The notes below the pieces were generated by a model. The model ran no database searches. It was not told the DNA's origin and saw nothing but the letters and a program-made list of their open reading frames with translations. A stretch of DNA of 9,643 nt from Thermoplasmata archaeon (GTDB lineage Archaea; Thermoplasmatota; Thermoplasmata; Thermoplasmatales; Thermoplasmataceae): assembly GCA_021835265.1 (NCBI GenBank), contig JAKBQK010000144.1:1-9643 (forward strand). Reading direction: 5' to 3'. The translations under genes and the position numbers were made by a program. Each line of letters opens with the position of its first letter. The stretch's first letter is position 1. This document shows, one piece after another, positions 1 to 6,840 of this stretch.

Positions 1-204
1 TCTTTAAAAAAATTTTTCTCTGAAAATCAATTATAACAATTGAAACAAAAGACATATTATACCTTAACCAAAATTTATTACAAAATACAGACTTCTAAAA
101 AAATACTTATCTACACGGATTAATGATTGTTTTAACATAAGTGGTTCCATTTTTAGTGTAAATGTGTTAATAAAAAATATTTACCAATGGTGGTTCTAGA
201 TATA
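1..204. other. AT-rich non-coding flank
   Basis: No convincing coding region is visible on either strand. The stretch is very AT-rich with several A or T homopolymers. It lies downstream of the minus-strand gmd gene, so the T-runs read on the minus strand are best taken as termination signals. A small inverted repeat, TCAATT-ataac-AATTGA, sits at 27-43, with no known role. Confidence 0.6.
97..177 (-). terminator. Candidate T-run terminator for the aminotransferase-gmd operon
   Basis: Read on the minus strand, a run of six T falls at 177-172, about 28 bases after the gmd stop codon. A run of seven T follows at 103-97. Archaeal RNA polymerase commonly stops at U-rich tracts without needing a strong hairpin, and no GC-rich stem precedes these runs. 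This is an inference from position and composition. Confidence 0.4.
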
Positions 205-1257
205 TCACCTATCTATCCTATATCTAGTTCGCACTATTCTATTTTCCTCAATGTAGGACATTGCATCCCACATTACTGGCGTGCCACTCAGGTATTCACC
301 CCATCTCTTTAGATCCTCATTGTACATAATCTTGACAAGATCGCGAAATTTTATTTTGGGTTTCCACCCCATTTGAATTTCAGCTTTATGTGGATTTCCA
401 ATAAGTTTATCTACTTCCAATGGACGTTTCAAATCATCAGAAATATGTAGCACTTCCTCATAGTCCAATCCAGCAAGTTCACTTGCAACTCTCAAAAAAT
501 CAAGAACCGAATGAGTTTCACCTGTAGCTAGTACATAATCTTCAGGCTCATCTTGTTGGAGCATTTTCCACATACCTTCCACATAGTCAGGGGCATACCC
601 CCAATCACGAAAGCTACTCACGTTTCCCAAGTATAACTTGGTTTCTAGACCAAGTTTAATACGAGCAAGTGTGTTGGTTATTTTCCGAGTAACAAATTCT
701 AGACCACGGAGCGGTGATTCGTGATTAAATAGAATACCATTTACAGCATATAGGCCATAGGCCTTGTGATATGTTTTCGTCATCCAAAATGAATATAATT
801 TTGCAATGGAGTATGGACTTCTTGGCTTGAAATCGCTTTCTTCATCTAAGAGACCCGCAGAAGAATTGCCATACAGTTCACTTGTGGCGGCATTATAAAA
901 TTTAACATCACCCCTAAACTTCAACACGGCCTCTAGCATTCTTGTTGTGCCAATACCAGTAATGTCACCAGTGGACAGTGGCTGTTCAAAAGATGCACCA
1001 ACAAAACTCTGAGCTGCCAAATGGTAAATTTCATCAGGAGAACTATTATCTATGCATTCGATGATTGATGATGTATCGTGTAAATCCATTGAAATTAAAT
1101 CGACTTTATCCTGAATTTCGAGAGCCTTTAACCGCCAAAAATTTGGAGTTGAAAGCCTTCTATAAGTGCCATAGACAGAATATCCTTTAGACAGGAGAAA
1201 TTTTGCTAAATATGCACCGTCTTGACCAGTTATTCCAGTTATTAGCGCAGTTTTCAT
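205..1257 (-). CDS. gmd: GDP-mannose 4,6-dehydratase
   Basis: Converts GDP-mannose to GDP-4-keto-6-deoxymannose, the first step to GDP-linked 6-deoxysugars, in the cytoplasm with NADP. The 350-residue extended-SDR protein matches the usual family length. It has the Rossmann glycine motif G8-ITG-QDG14 and the RR pair at 33-34 in the cofactor loop typical of GMD. The catalytic set is T125-S-E127 with Y149-xxx-K153. The family motifs NHESP (178-182), FVTRKI (188-193) and RDWGYAPDYVEGMW (217-230) are present, as is TGETHSV (245-251). The motif often written NHESPRRG reads NHESPLRG here, a conservative variant. The ATG is fixed by an in-frame TGA two codons upstream, which is the stop of the aminotransferase gene. 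The 6-base gap implies co-transcription. No GMER/Fcl epimerase-reductase is nearby, so the keto product most likely goes to the adjacent aminotransferase. Confidence 0.95.
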   Translation of the reverse strand: MKTALITGITGQDGAYLAKFLLSKGYSVYGTYRRLSTPNFWRLKALEIQDKVDLISMDLHDTSSIIECIDNSSPDEIYHLAAQSFVGASFEQPLSTGDITGIGTTRMLEAVLKFRGDVKFYNAATSELYGNSSAGLLDEESDFKPRSPYSIAKLYSFWMTKTYHKAYGLYAVNGILFNHESPLRGLEFVTRKITNTLARIKLGLETKLYLGNVSSFRDWGYAPDYVEGMWKMLQQDEPEDYVLATGETHSVLDFLRVASELAGLDYEEVLHISDDLKRPLEVDKLIGNPHKAEIQMGWKPKIKFRDLVKIMYNEDLKRWGEYLSGTPVMWDAMSYIEENRIVRTRYRIDR

Positions 1258-1263
1258 TCTCTT

Positions 1264-2391
1264 TCACGTCATAATGCTTTTTATCGCCGTTGACAATATT
1301 TCTGCAACTATAACTACGTCTTCTTCTTCAAGTTGGTTCCCTGATGGCAAGTTCATGCCATGTGCTGAAATATAGTCGCTGACCGGAAAAACTTCTGTAG
1401 GATAGTTCTCCTTATAGGCTGGTTGACTATGGACCGGATAAAAAAATGTTCTAGTTTCCACTCCTTGTTTTTCCATGAGGTCCATAACTTTTTTCCTGTC
1501 AAGTTTTTCTGATAATAGAATAGAGTACATCCAATATACGTTTTTCGTGCTGTAATTGCTAGGAGGTAACTCGATCAAGTTACTCTCTTTTAATGGCTCT
1601 AATAGCTCGTTATACAGTTTGGCATTTTTTATCCGTTTTTCAACAAATTTACTTAACTTTCTTGTTTGAGAAACACCAAGAGCGGCTTGCATTGCAGACA
1701 TTCTGTATCCAAAACCTATCTTCTCATGCCAAAAATGCTTCCCCTCTTTTCCAAAAGCATGTGCTCTCAACCACTTCATCGTCTCTGCCAAGTCTTTATT
1801 ATTGGTTACGCAGATGCCACCCTCGCCAGTTGTCATAATCTTATTTGCATAAAAACTAAATGAGCCAACATCTCCTAAAGAACCAACTTTGCGACCTTTG
1901 TATTCTGCACCATGAGCCTCAGCAGCGTCTTCTATCACAAATAAACCATATTCCTTAGCTATTTTATTAATCAAATCCATTTCAGCAGGATATCCATAGA
2001 TATGAACTGCCATTATGGCCTTAGTATTACTGGAGATTTTCGATTCTATCTGATCTGGATCAATACACCAATTACTACGATCAGCATCCACTAACACTGG
2101 CTTCGCCCCGGTATAGCTAACCGCATTGGGGCAAGCAATCATTGTGAAGTCTGGGATGATAACTTCGTCACCTTTAGAGATACCCAAGGCCGCAAGTGCC
2201 AAATGTAACGATGTGGTTCCACTATTTGTTGATACTCCGAAGTCTGTATTGCAATAGTGCGCAAACGAATTTTCAAAGTCATCCACTTCCTGGCCCAATG
2301 AACTGATCCAACCACTTTTCAAAACATTTGTCACTTCTTCAACGTCGTCTTTCTCTATCAAGGGCGAAGAAACGGGTATTTTAATTGCCAC
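1264..2391 (-). CDS. DegT/DnrJ/EryC1/StrS family sugar aminotransferase, probable GDP-perosamine synthase
   Basis: A PLP-dependent fold-type I sugar aminotransferase of 375 residues, normal for the family. SGTTSLHLA (57-65) is the cofactor-phosphate region. EDAAEAHGA (154-162) supplies D155, which pairs with the pyridine nitrogen. SFSFYANKIMTTGEGG (177-192) carries the Schiff-base lysine K184; a histidine here would mark a ColD-type dehydratase, so aminotransfer is expected. KNVYWMYSI (283-291) and FFYPVHSQPAY (316-326) resemble perosamine synthases (Per/PerA, RfbE). The neighbour gmd makes their substrate, GDP-4-keto-6-deoxymannose, so GDP-perosamine is the likely product. That is an inference; another 4- or 3-amino deoxysugar is possible. 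The start is GTG, the only usual start codon near the conserved PVSSPLI N-terminus. No Shine-Dalgarno is seen, and an AT-rich box about 25 bases upstream suggests a leaderless mRNA. Confidence 0.9.
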   Translation of the reverse strand: MAIKIPVSSPLIEKDDVEEVTNVLKSGWISSLGQEVDDFENSFAHYCNTDFGVSTNSGTTSLHLALAALGISKGDEVIIPDFTMIACPNAVSYTGAKPVLVDADRSNWCIDPDQIESKISSNTKAIMAVHIYGYPAEMDLINKIAKEYGLFVIEDAAEAHGAEYKGRKVGSLGDVGSFSFYANKIMTTGEGGICVTNNKDLAETMKWLRAHAFGKEGKHFWHEKIGFGYRMSAMQAALGVSQTRKLSKFVEKRIKNAKLYNELLEPLKESNLIELPPSNYSTKNVYWMYSILLSEKLDRKKVMDLMEKQGVETRTFFYPVHSQPAYKENYPTEVFPVSDYISAHGMNLPSGNQLEEEDVVIVAEILSTAIKSIMT

Positions 2392-2411
2392 AAAAGTGGT
2401 AAACGAGACTT

Positions 2412-2426
2412 GTATATCATTTTTTG
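2412..2426 (-). promoter_or_regulatory. Candidate TATA/BRE promoter of the aminotransferase-gmd operon
   Basis: On the minus strand an A-rich BRE-like stretch followed by GATATAC lies 21-27 bases (box) and up to about 35 bases (BRE) before the GTG start. This is the spacing expected if transcription begins at or next to the start codon. It agrees with the lack of a ribosome binding site. Confidence 0.45.
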
Positions 2427-2499
2427 TACACCATTCATTGATGCAGCACTTCCTTAAAACTCCTTAAACTATGCAGGTTATAGTGGTATTATCACCACA

Positions 2500-2721
2500 G
2501 TGAAATATGTTCGGAGCAAAGTTATGAATAGCGGAACCTGTCGAGAACCTGCCATACACCGTTTAGGAAAGGTGAAGTTCGAATTCACTTACCTAGGCCT
2601 CGAGACAAAAAAAGAGAACCAGATAATCATATTGATTTCGACGAACTGGACTCCTGTGGGAAAGAACCTTGACCACTCCGAATGTCTTCTTAAACGGTGG
2701 CGGGAAAATATGATTTTGTAG
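2500..2721 (+). pseudogene. Possible decayed transposase C-terminal fragment
   Basis: A 73-codon open frame, starting at a GTG with no clear signals; the frame stays open upstream only to a TAA at 2455. The segment QIIILISTNWTP (41-52), followed about 14 residues later by LLKRWRENMIL (63-73), resembles the end of DDE transposases of the IS4/IS1634 type. There a strand like 'vvLiTTN' is followed by 'iyrkRWxxEnxfk', where the glutamate is catalytic. If so, only the last strand and the RW-x-E segment survive, the frame breaks right after that motif, and the DDE core is missing. An inverted repeat typical of an element end lies 50-80 bases further on. The match is short and made from memory, so a spurious open frame remains possible. 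Confidence 0.35.
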
Positions 2722-2772
2722 ACTGCAATTCACAGGCTATTAACTTTCTAACCAGGATCTGAGGGTCTCCAG

Positions 2773-2802
2773 ATTGTCCTGTTTATCTCAATTCTGGACA
2801 AT
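2773..2802. repeat. Inverted repeat ATTGTCC/GGACAAT
   Basis: Seven-base perfect arms (2773-2779 and 2796-2802) are separated by 16 bases. Read on the minus strand from 2802 the sequence begins ATTGTCCAGAATTGAG, which looks like an insertion-sequence terminal repeat facing the transposase-like fragment. Alternatively it is a hairpin 19-48 bases after the stop codon of the DUF2079 gene and could act in its mRNA 3' end, although no T-run follows on that strand. Confidence 0.4.
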
Positions 2803-2820
2803 TAGCCTCTATGTTTTTTG

Positions 2821-4377
2821 CTAATTTCTTTCAAGTAACATAAATCCATTTTGGCCCCCTATAATTGAATATTTACCAGAGTTTATAGCAAGTTGAACCA
2901 GCTGCTTCATAGTAGCCTGCGACGAAGAAAATTGCAGGGTATACGAGCTTGATTTATTGTAAGCTAGAATGTAATCCACATGTACATTAGTTAAATTTTG
3001 GCCATTGATCGAGATCGTATTTATCAAAGGGAAAGAGTTGTTTGAAACCTCACTGACACTTATGTTCGAAGAAATGTATATGGTTGATAGAAAAGGAATG
3101 GGGCTAATGCTTGGCCTTGGAAGCATCTCAGGCATATCGTTCTGGAAGAGAACATAGGGATTGTTCTTGGGCACCATATTTACTAGTTTCATCAATGTGT
3201 TGTAATTGGTTGAGTTGAATCCGACATCATTAGTTATGTGATACTGAAAATTGGAGACATCGTTCAAAGGCCCATATGGCTGATAAAAAAGTGACCCAAC
3301 TACGAGTATACAAAGGATTGCCCCAAGAATGGTACTTCTTTTATTTGTAAACTTCCCAGAAACTCTTTTAAGTGATTTTACCTCCATAAGTTTTGGAATC
3401 AATCCCCTCCCAGTTTTGCAAAGGTGGTTTTTACGATGGCGGGTTTCCATGCCCTCTATAAAACCAAGAAAAACGATTGGAACTATCATAGAAGTATACT
3501 GCAGAGACATTACAATTGGAAACGTGTAATTAGCTGAACCTGTATACACGCCCAGCAGGAAAAATGGTAGCGAGAGAACAAGCCATCTGAACCGAATAAG
3601 TGGAATAAACAGGAAAGGCCCCATAATGACCAACAGCGTAAGAATCAGAGAAAGTAATCTCGCGGGATATGCGAGAGATGCCTGTGTTAGAAAAGTGGGG
3701 GAAGATGCTATATCATTATAGTAAAAGCCTCCGGCAAGAAGAACAATGGCAATTGTGAAGACAACAAAATTTGCATAAAATTTCTTCTTGTTCCATATAG
3801 TACTTTTATTAAACAGGAATGTTAATAACTCCAAGAAGGAGAAGAGAAACGGCAGGATCATGTAAGGGAACCTGACTGTTCCAGAAAGAAGAAAAAAGAT
3901 GGCCGAAGCCATATATCTCTCTTTTGAATAAAAATAATAGGCAAAGATGAATATGGGCACAAAAAAGGACTGAAAGTGTACGTCAAACCAGAGTATTCCC
4001 GATGCTGGAAAATACAGCAGAAATGCTACTGATACCAGCATAGCATAATAGGAATGGCCCAATTTTTCCTTTGTTAATTTATACAGAGGATAGACAGATA
4101 AGGTAAACAGTATGAGTTGAGCGAACAGGATCGCGATGAAGCTGTGAAGAAAATATAATGGCGAAAGCACAAACTGAAAGGCGCTGTTGAATAGGAGGAA
4201 GATGTAAAAACTTGAACTCACAATGTGGTAAGGCTGCCATAGCCTCTCCATAACGAAACCAAGATCAAATACATATGAGTGAAGAGTAAAGAACTTACCT
4301 ATTATTATAAGAGACCAAGAAACAAAAAAGACGGAAACAGCGACTGCAGTGTATATATTGTAGCTACGGGACAACAA
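2821..4377 (-). CDS. DUF2079 family multi-pass membrane protein (putative GT-C-like)
   Basis: A 518-residue integral membrane protein with roughly ten hydrophobic segments in residues 9-306 and another at 349-365. A strongly basic loop (310-347) must be cytoplasmic, and a polar C-terminal domain (366-518) is then outside. DUF2079 hallmarks are the first-loop FDLGFVMERLW (37-47), FDVHFQSFF (131-139), and the tail pattern VPKNNPYVLFQNDMPEMLPR (402-421) with VDYILAYN (467-474). The family has been compared with GT-C glycosyltransferases, whose catalytic acid lies in the first outer loop; D38 or E44 would fit. Function is unproven. The outer tail has five N-x-S/T sequons (N388, N438, N446, N461, N474). 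The start is TTG, with a second TTG directly after it; no ATG lies near and an in-frame TAA is 12 codons upstream. An own promoter is likely. Confidence 0.85.
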   Translation of the reverse strand: MLSRSYNIYTAVAVSVFFVSWSLIIIGKFFTLHSYVFDLGFVMERLWQPYHIVSSSFYIFLLFNSAFQFVLSPLYFLHSFIAILFAQLILFTLSVYPLYKLTKEKLGHSYYAMLVSVAFLLYFPASGILWFDVHFQSFFVPIFIFAYYFYSKERYMASAIFFLLSGTVRFPYMILPFLFSFLELLTFLFNKSTIWNKKKFYANFVVFTIAIVLLAGGFYYNDIASSPTFLTQASLAYPARLLSLILTLLVIMGPFLFIPLIRFRWLVLSLPFFLLGVYTGSANYTFPIVMSLQYTSMIVPIVFLGFIEGMETRHRKNHLCKTGRGLIPKLMEVKSLKRVSGKFTNKRSTILGAILCILVVGSLFYQPYGPLNDVSNFQYHITNDVGFNSTNYNTLMKLVNMVPKNNPYVLFQNDMPEMLPRPSISPIPFLSTIYISSNISVSEVSNNSFPLINTISINGQNLTNVHVDYILAYNKSSSYTLQFSSSQATMKQLVQLAINSGKYSIIGGQNGFMLLERN

Positions 4378-4393
4378 GAGGACAAATCGGTTA

Positions 4394-4408
4394 CTAATAT
4401 GAATTTTT
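4394..4408 (-). promoter_or_regulatory. Candidate TATA/BRE promoter of the DUF2079 gene
   Basis: On the minus strand the run AAAAATTCATATTAG forms a BRE-plus-TATA-like unit ending 17 bases before the first TTG and 20 bases before the second TTG. The spacing suits a leaderless transcript beginning at the second TTG (4374) slightly better than at the first. No Shine-Dalgarno sequence is present. Confidence 0.4.
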
Positions 4409-4424
4409 CCTTACCTTGATTGGT

Positions 4425-4437
4425 TGATGCAACATCA
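4425..4437. promoter_or_regulatory. Palindrome TGATG-CAA-CATCA in a divergent promoter
   Basis: A 13-base inverted repeat with five-base arms and a three-base spacer lies near the middle of the 99-base region between the divergent DUF2079 and glycosyltransferase genes. It is upstream of the proposed TATA box on each side. It could be a shared operator or activator site; a chance palindrome of this size is also possible. Confidence 0.25.
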
Positions 4438-4440
4438 CAG

Positions 4441-4454
4441 TAAAAATAATAATC
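4441..4454 (+). promoter_or_regulatory. Candidate TATA box for the plus-strand glycosyltransferase
   Basis: TAAAAATAATAATC lies 23-36 bases before the TTG at 4477, the spacing expected for leaderless transcription from that codon. A second, stronger-looking box, TATATATATA (4483-4492), lies inside the proposed coding region and would instead point to a GTG at 4519. Confidence 0.35.
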
Positions 4455-4476
4455 TCTGAAGAATGATGTAACAAAC

Positions 4477-5631
4477 TTGGATTATATATATATGGAAACC
4501 TTTAAAAATCGGATCTCTGTGGCGATTCTTAGCTTTTTCCCAAAATTTACCGGAACAACAATCACGATAAACTATTATTACAAAGCTCTCACAGATATGG
4601 GGTTCAGGGTTAAGTGGTACCAGCTTATCTCAGACGACAATATAGATGCATATCCCAATTCCGACGAATTCATCAAAGGGATAAATGCTCTTCCATCAAG
4701 CCTGCGTATTCCATTGGATGTAGTCTTTGTACTTCCCAGCAAAGTGATGGAGATGGAGGAGGATATCCTTCTAATCACAGATCAAGTTGCTTCAAACCTC
4801 TGCCAACACCATAACAACTCAATCACCATAGTCCATGATCTAAGGGATCTTACGAAATTCAATAGGAGTAACTTAAGGAAATTGTATTTTACCTATGTAT
4901 TAAGGTTTCTGAGGAATAGTTCGCTGATAATAGCTGTGAGCGATTATACTAGAGAACAATTATCTGAGAAGCTACATATTAAAAACAATGTTGCAGTTGT
5001 TCCGAACTGTTTTCCCGAGAGGAAACTTTTCATTAGATCGAAAGAACTAGCCGACATAGGTAACTTAGGAAAAACTGATATCAATGTACTATATGTGACC
5101 GCAGACAGGCCATACAAGAATATCAATCTCTTCTTGCAGATTGCCAAGTCGATTAACAAACGAGATTTACCGAGGCATTACAACTTCATTCTTGTATCAA
5201 GACTTAAGAGCGGAACTATGAGAAAGGTGAAAAAGATGAGGTTACCAAACTTGCAAGTATTGCAGGACCTCCCTGACATAAATCCCCTGTATGAAAAAAC
5301 CGACATTTTACTCTTCACTTCATTGATCGAGGGGTTCGGTCTCCCGATCATAGAGGCCATGAGCTACGGAATCCCTGTGATTCACGCAAAACTTAGGCCG
5401 ATGACTGATGTTGTGGAAAATGGCGGAATTTCTGTCGATCCGGATGATACTGACGCATGGATAAAAGCACTAATGATCATTTCAGAACCCGAAACCTACA
5501 GGGAAAAATCGGTCGCAGCATTAAATAGGGCTAAGAATTTTGAGTATGAAAAGTTTGAGAGTAAGTTGAAAGAAGTCATGAAAGTATATCTAGAAAAGAG
5601 GTCTTTCAGTTTTCCAGTTTCGAAAGAATAA
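4477..5631 (+). CDS. GT4-type glycosyltransferase (GT-B fold)
   Basis: A soluble or membrane-attached retaining glycosyltransferase that would transfer a sugar from a nucleotide donor to a lipid-linked or nascent glycan in the cytoplasm. The 384 residues fit the GT-B family. The N-terminal half begins RISVAILSFFPKFTGTT (12-28) and has VHDLRDLTKF (119-128) and AVSDYTREQL (153-162), typical of GT4 mannosyltransferase-like proteins. The C-terminal half has ADRPYKNINLFL (209-220) and the E-x7-E motif SLIEGFGLPIIEAM (282-295, E285 and E293), the donor site. Donor and acceptor cannot be told from sequence. The usual N-terminal glycine loop is weak (FTGTT). The start is uncertain: TTG 4477, ATG 4492 or GTG 4519, all in frame, with an in-frame TAA at 4450. 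It is divergent from the DUF2079 gene and converges on the next glycosyltransferase. Confidence 0.9.
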   Translation: MDYIYMETFKNRISVAILSFFPKFTGTTITINYYYKALTDMGFRVKWYQLISDDNIDAYPNSDEFIKGINALPSSLRIPLDVVFVLPSKVMEMEEDILLITDQVASNLCQHHNNSITIVHDLRDLTKFNRSNLRKLYFTYVLRFLRNSSLIIAVSDYTREQLSEKLHIKNNVAVVPNCFPERKLFIRSKELADIGNLGKTDINVLYVTADRPYKNINLFLQIAKSINKRDLPRHYNFILVSRLKSGTMRKVKKMRLPNLQVLQDLPDINPLYEKTDILLFTSLIEGFGLPIIEAMSYGIPVIHAKLRPMTDVVENGGISVDPDDTDAWIKALMIISEPETYREKSVAALNRAKNFEYEKFESKLKEVMKVYLEKRSFSFPVSKE

Positions 5632-5645
5632 AGAGGACAGATTCT

Positions 5646-6686
5646 TCAAAAATAGGGAATTACTTTTTTGTAGTAGTTTAACATCTTTTTGCTGAAAATT
5701 TCCATTGCAAATTCCTTGGACCTCTCTATTCCCCTCTCAGATAAGTTCTCTTTCTGGTTGAGGGCAATTTTAATCCCATTTACGATTGAAGACACATCCA
5801 TTGGATTAACATATTGAACAGCATTTCTGCCGATCTCGTGAAAAATCCCTATGTCTGATACAACCGCAGGTAATCCGACTCTCATCGCCTCGACAAGAGG
5901 GAAGCCAAAGCCTTCCTCCAATGAGGGAAAAAGCAGTAAGTCGCATGAATTGTATATCATATTGAGTACCGTTGGGTCAACGTTGGAAAATGATATCCCA
6001 GTTCCAATGTCCTTGCCGACCCTTACCAGTTGGTAGTCATCACCAAGTTCCTTCATTACCCTGAACACATTGGTCAAGTTTTTCCAGGGCTTAGTGTTAG
6101 ATGGAGACAGTACAAGGATCTTATTCAAAGGTAATCCCAAGGTCCTCCTAGCAAGAATTTTATCATGCATTTTATAAAAGGAATTAGAATAAGGCGGATA
6201 TATTACTTCTATTTCAGATAGACATCCCATCGACTGCAGTTGTTTTTTCGTATGATGCGAAACAGTCAGAATATTCTGAAATGACATAAATCTTGTAAGC
6301 AAATGCTTGGAATACTCTTTCTTTAGGAAATCATCTCGAGTGTATCTGCTCAAGAAAACAGTGTCATGAATTGTGACAATATCCTCTCGAGTATGCCCTA
6401 GATAAGGGAGTAGATTGTAGCTATAATGTAAGACTGAGCCATCTTTTCTGAGTTCTTTAAATTGTTTGATAAGGTTTTTAAAAAAAATTTGAGGAAATAC
6501 ACGGGCATAGTTTTCACCAAACCACGATGGATTTTTGTAATAGATATTTTGACTTTTGCATTTTTCATCGCTAGAACCAAATAAATATAATACTTCTGCC
6601 CTTTCTCCAGTTGCGTGAAGCAGATTTTCCGTATAGGTGCCCCATCCGGAATTTGGCCTACAATTTGAAACAATTATTAGACCCAT
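5646..6686 (-). CDS. GT4-type glycosyltransferase (GT-B fold)
   Basis: A second retaining GT-B glycosyltransferase of 346 residues, clearly different in sequence from its convergent neighbour, so it likely forms another linkage. The N-terminus has the glycine loop NSGWGTYTENLL (12-23), followed by VTIHDTVFLSRY (104-115) and TVSHHTKKQL (141-150). The C-terminal domain shows LSPSNTKPWKNL (193-204) and the donor-binding E-x7-E motif SLEEGFGFPLVEAM (255-268, E258 and E266). It would act in the cytoplasm on a nucleotide-sugar donor; the sugar cannot be assigned. The ATG is firm because an in-frame TAG stands immediately before it. It follows the GT2 gene on the same strand after 154 bases, so it may be co-transcribed or use its own TATA-like box at 6753-6762. 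Its stop codon is 14 bases from that of the plus-strand neighbour. Confidence 0.92.
   Translation of the reverse strand: MGLIIVSNCRPNSGWGTYTENLLHATGERAEVLYLFGSSDEKCKSQNIYYKNPSWFGENYARVFPQIFFKNLIKQFKELRKDGSVLHYSYNLLPYLGHTREDIVTIHDTVFLSRYTRDDFLKKEYSKHLLTRFMSFQNILTVSHHTKKQLQSMGCLSEIEVIYPPYSNSFYKMHDKILARRTLGLPLNKILVLSPSNTKPWKNLTNVFRVMKELGDDYQLVRVGKDIGTGISFSNVDPTVLNMIYNSCDLLLFPSLEEGFGFPLVEAMRVGLPAVVSDIGIFHEIGRNAVQYVNPMDVSSIVNGIKIALNQKENLSERGIERSKEFAMEIFSKKMLNYYKKVIPYF
5664..5690 (+). terminator. T-runs after the plus-strand glycosyltransferase
   Basis: Plus-strand runs of six T (5664-5669) and five T (5686-5690) follow the stop codon by 33-59 bases. They lie within the 3' end of the convergent neighbour. 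A minus-strand T5 (plus A-run 5648-5652) lies at the neighbour's stop codon, so the two transcripts probably overlap at their 3' ends. Confidence 0.3.
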
Positions 6687-6752
6687 CTAATGCCCCTTTT
6701 CCCAAAAAACATCATTTAGAATTCCAGATACAGTTTGAGTGAAAATAATGAA

Positions 6753-6762
6753 GATATATACA
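6753..6762 (-). promoter_or_regulatory. Candidate TATA box upstream of the minus-strand GT4 gene
   Basis: GTATATATCT on the minus strand lies about 67-76 bases before the ATG. It would start a transcript with a leader of roughly 40-50 bases, unlike the leaderless arrangement proposed for other genes here. No good Shine-Dalgarno is present before the ATG (the nearest purine run is AAAAGGGG), so this is tentative. Confidence 0.25.
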
Positions 6763-6840
6763 AAGATTACCGTACTGAAAGTTGCCAAGTTTTGTGGAGA
6801 TGATCAACAGAACAAATTTTTCAAAACAAATTAGGACAAA

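Larger units (their letters stand above)
2392..2820. other. Gene-free interval with insertion-sequence debris
   Basis: This 429-base gap separates the aminotransferase promoter from the 3' end of the DUF2079 gene. It holds a 10-base near-tandem repeat (TCCTTAAAAC then TCCTTAAACT, 2451-2470). It also holds a small inverted repeat GTGGT-attatc-ACCAC (2483-2498), a transposase-like open frame (2500-2721), and a longer-spaced inverted repeat (2773-2802). No intact gene can be supported. The best reading is the remains of an old insertion sequence, with moderate to low certainty. Confidence 0.4.

Noticed and set aside
205..1257. The dehydratase being a GDP-4-keto-6-deoxymannose reductase (Rmd) instead of Gmd
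   Set aside because: The RR loop, the TSE triad and the NHESP and FVTRKI motifs are those of GMD.
1255..1269. Stop-codon readthrough giving an aminotransferase-Gmd fusion (both genes are in the same frame, split by one TGA)
   Set aside because: Gmd has its own ATG two codons after the TGA and both proteins have full family length. Equal frame has a one-in-three chance, so ordinary coupled translation is the simpler reading.
1593..1863. Plus-strand open frames inside the aminotransferase gene
   Set aside because: They are antisense to well conserved catalytic segments and have no start signals or known pattern.
2451..2498. Tandem 10-base repeat and small hairpin as a CRISPR or riboswitch element
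   Set aside because: There are only two imperfect copies and five-base arms, with no spacers or conserved core. It is probably debris or chance.
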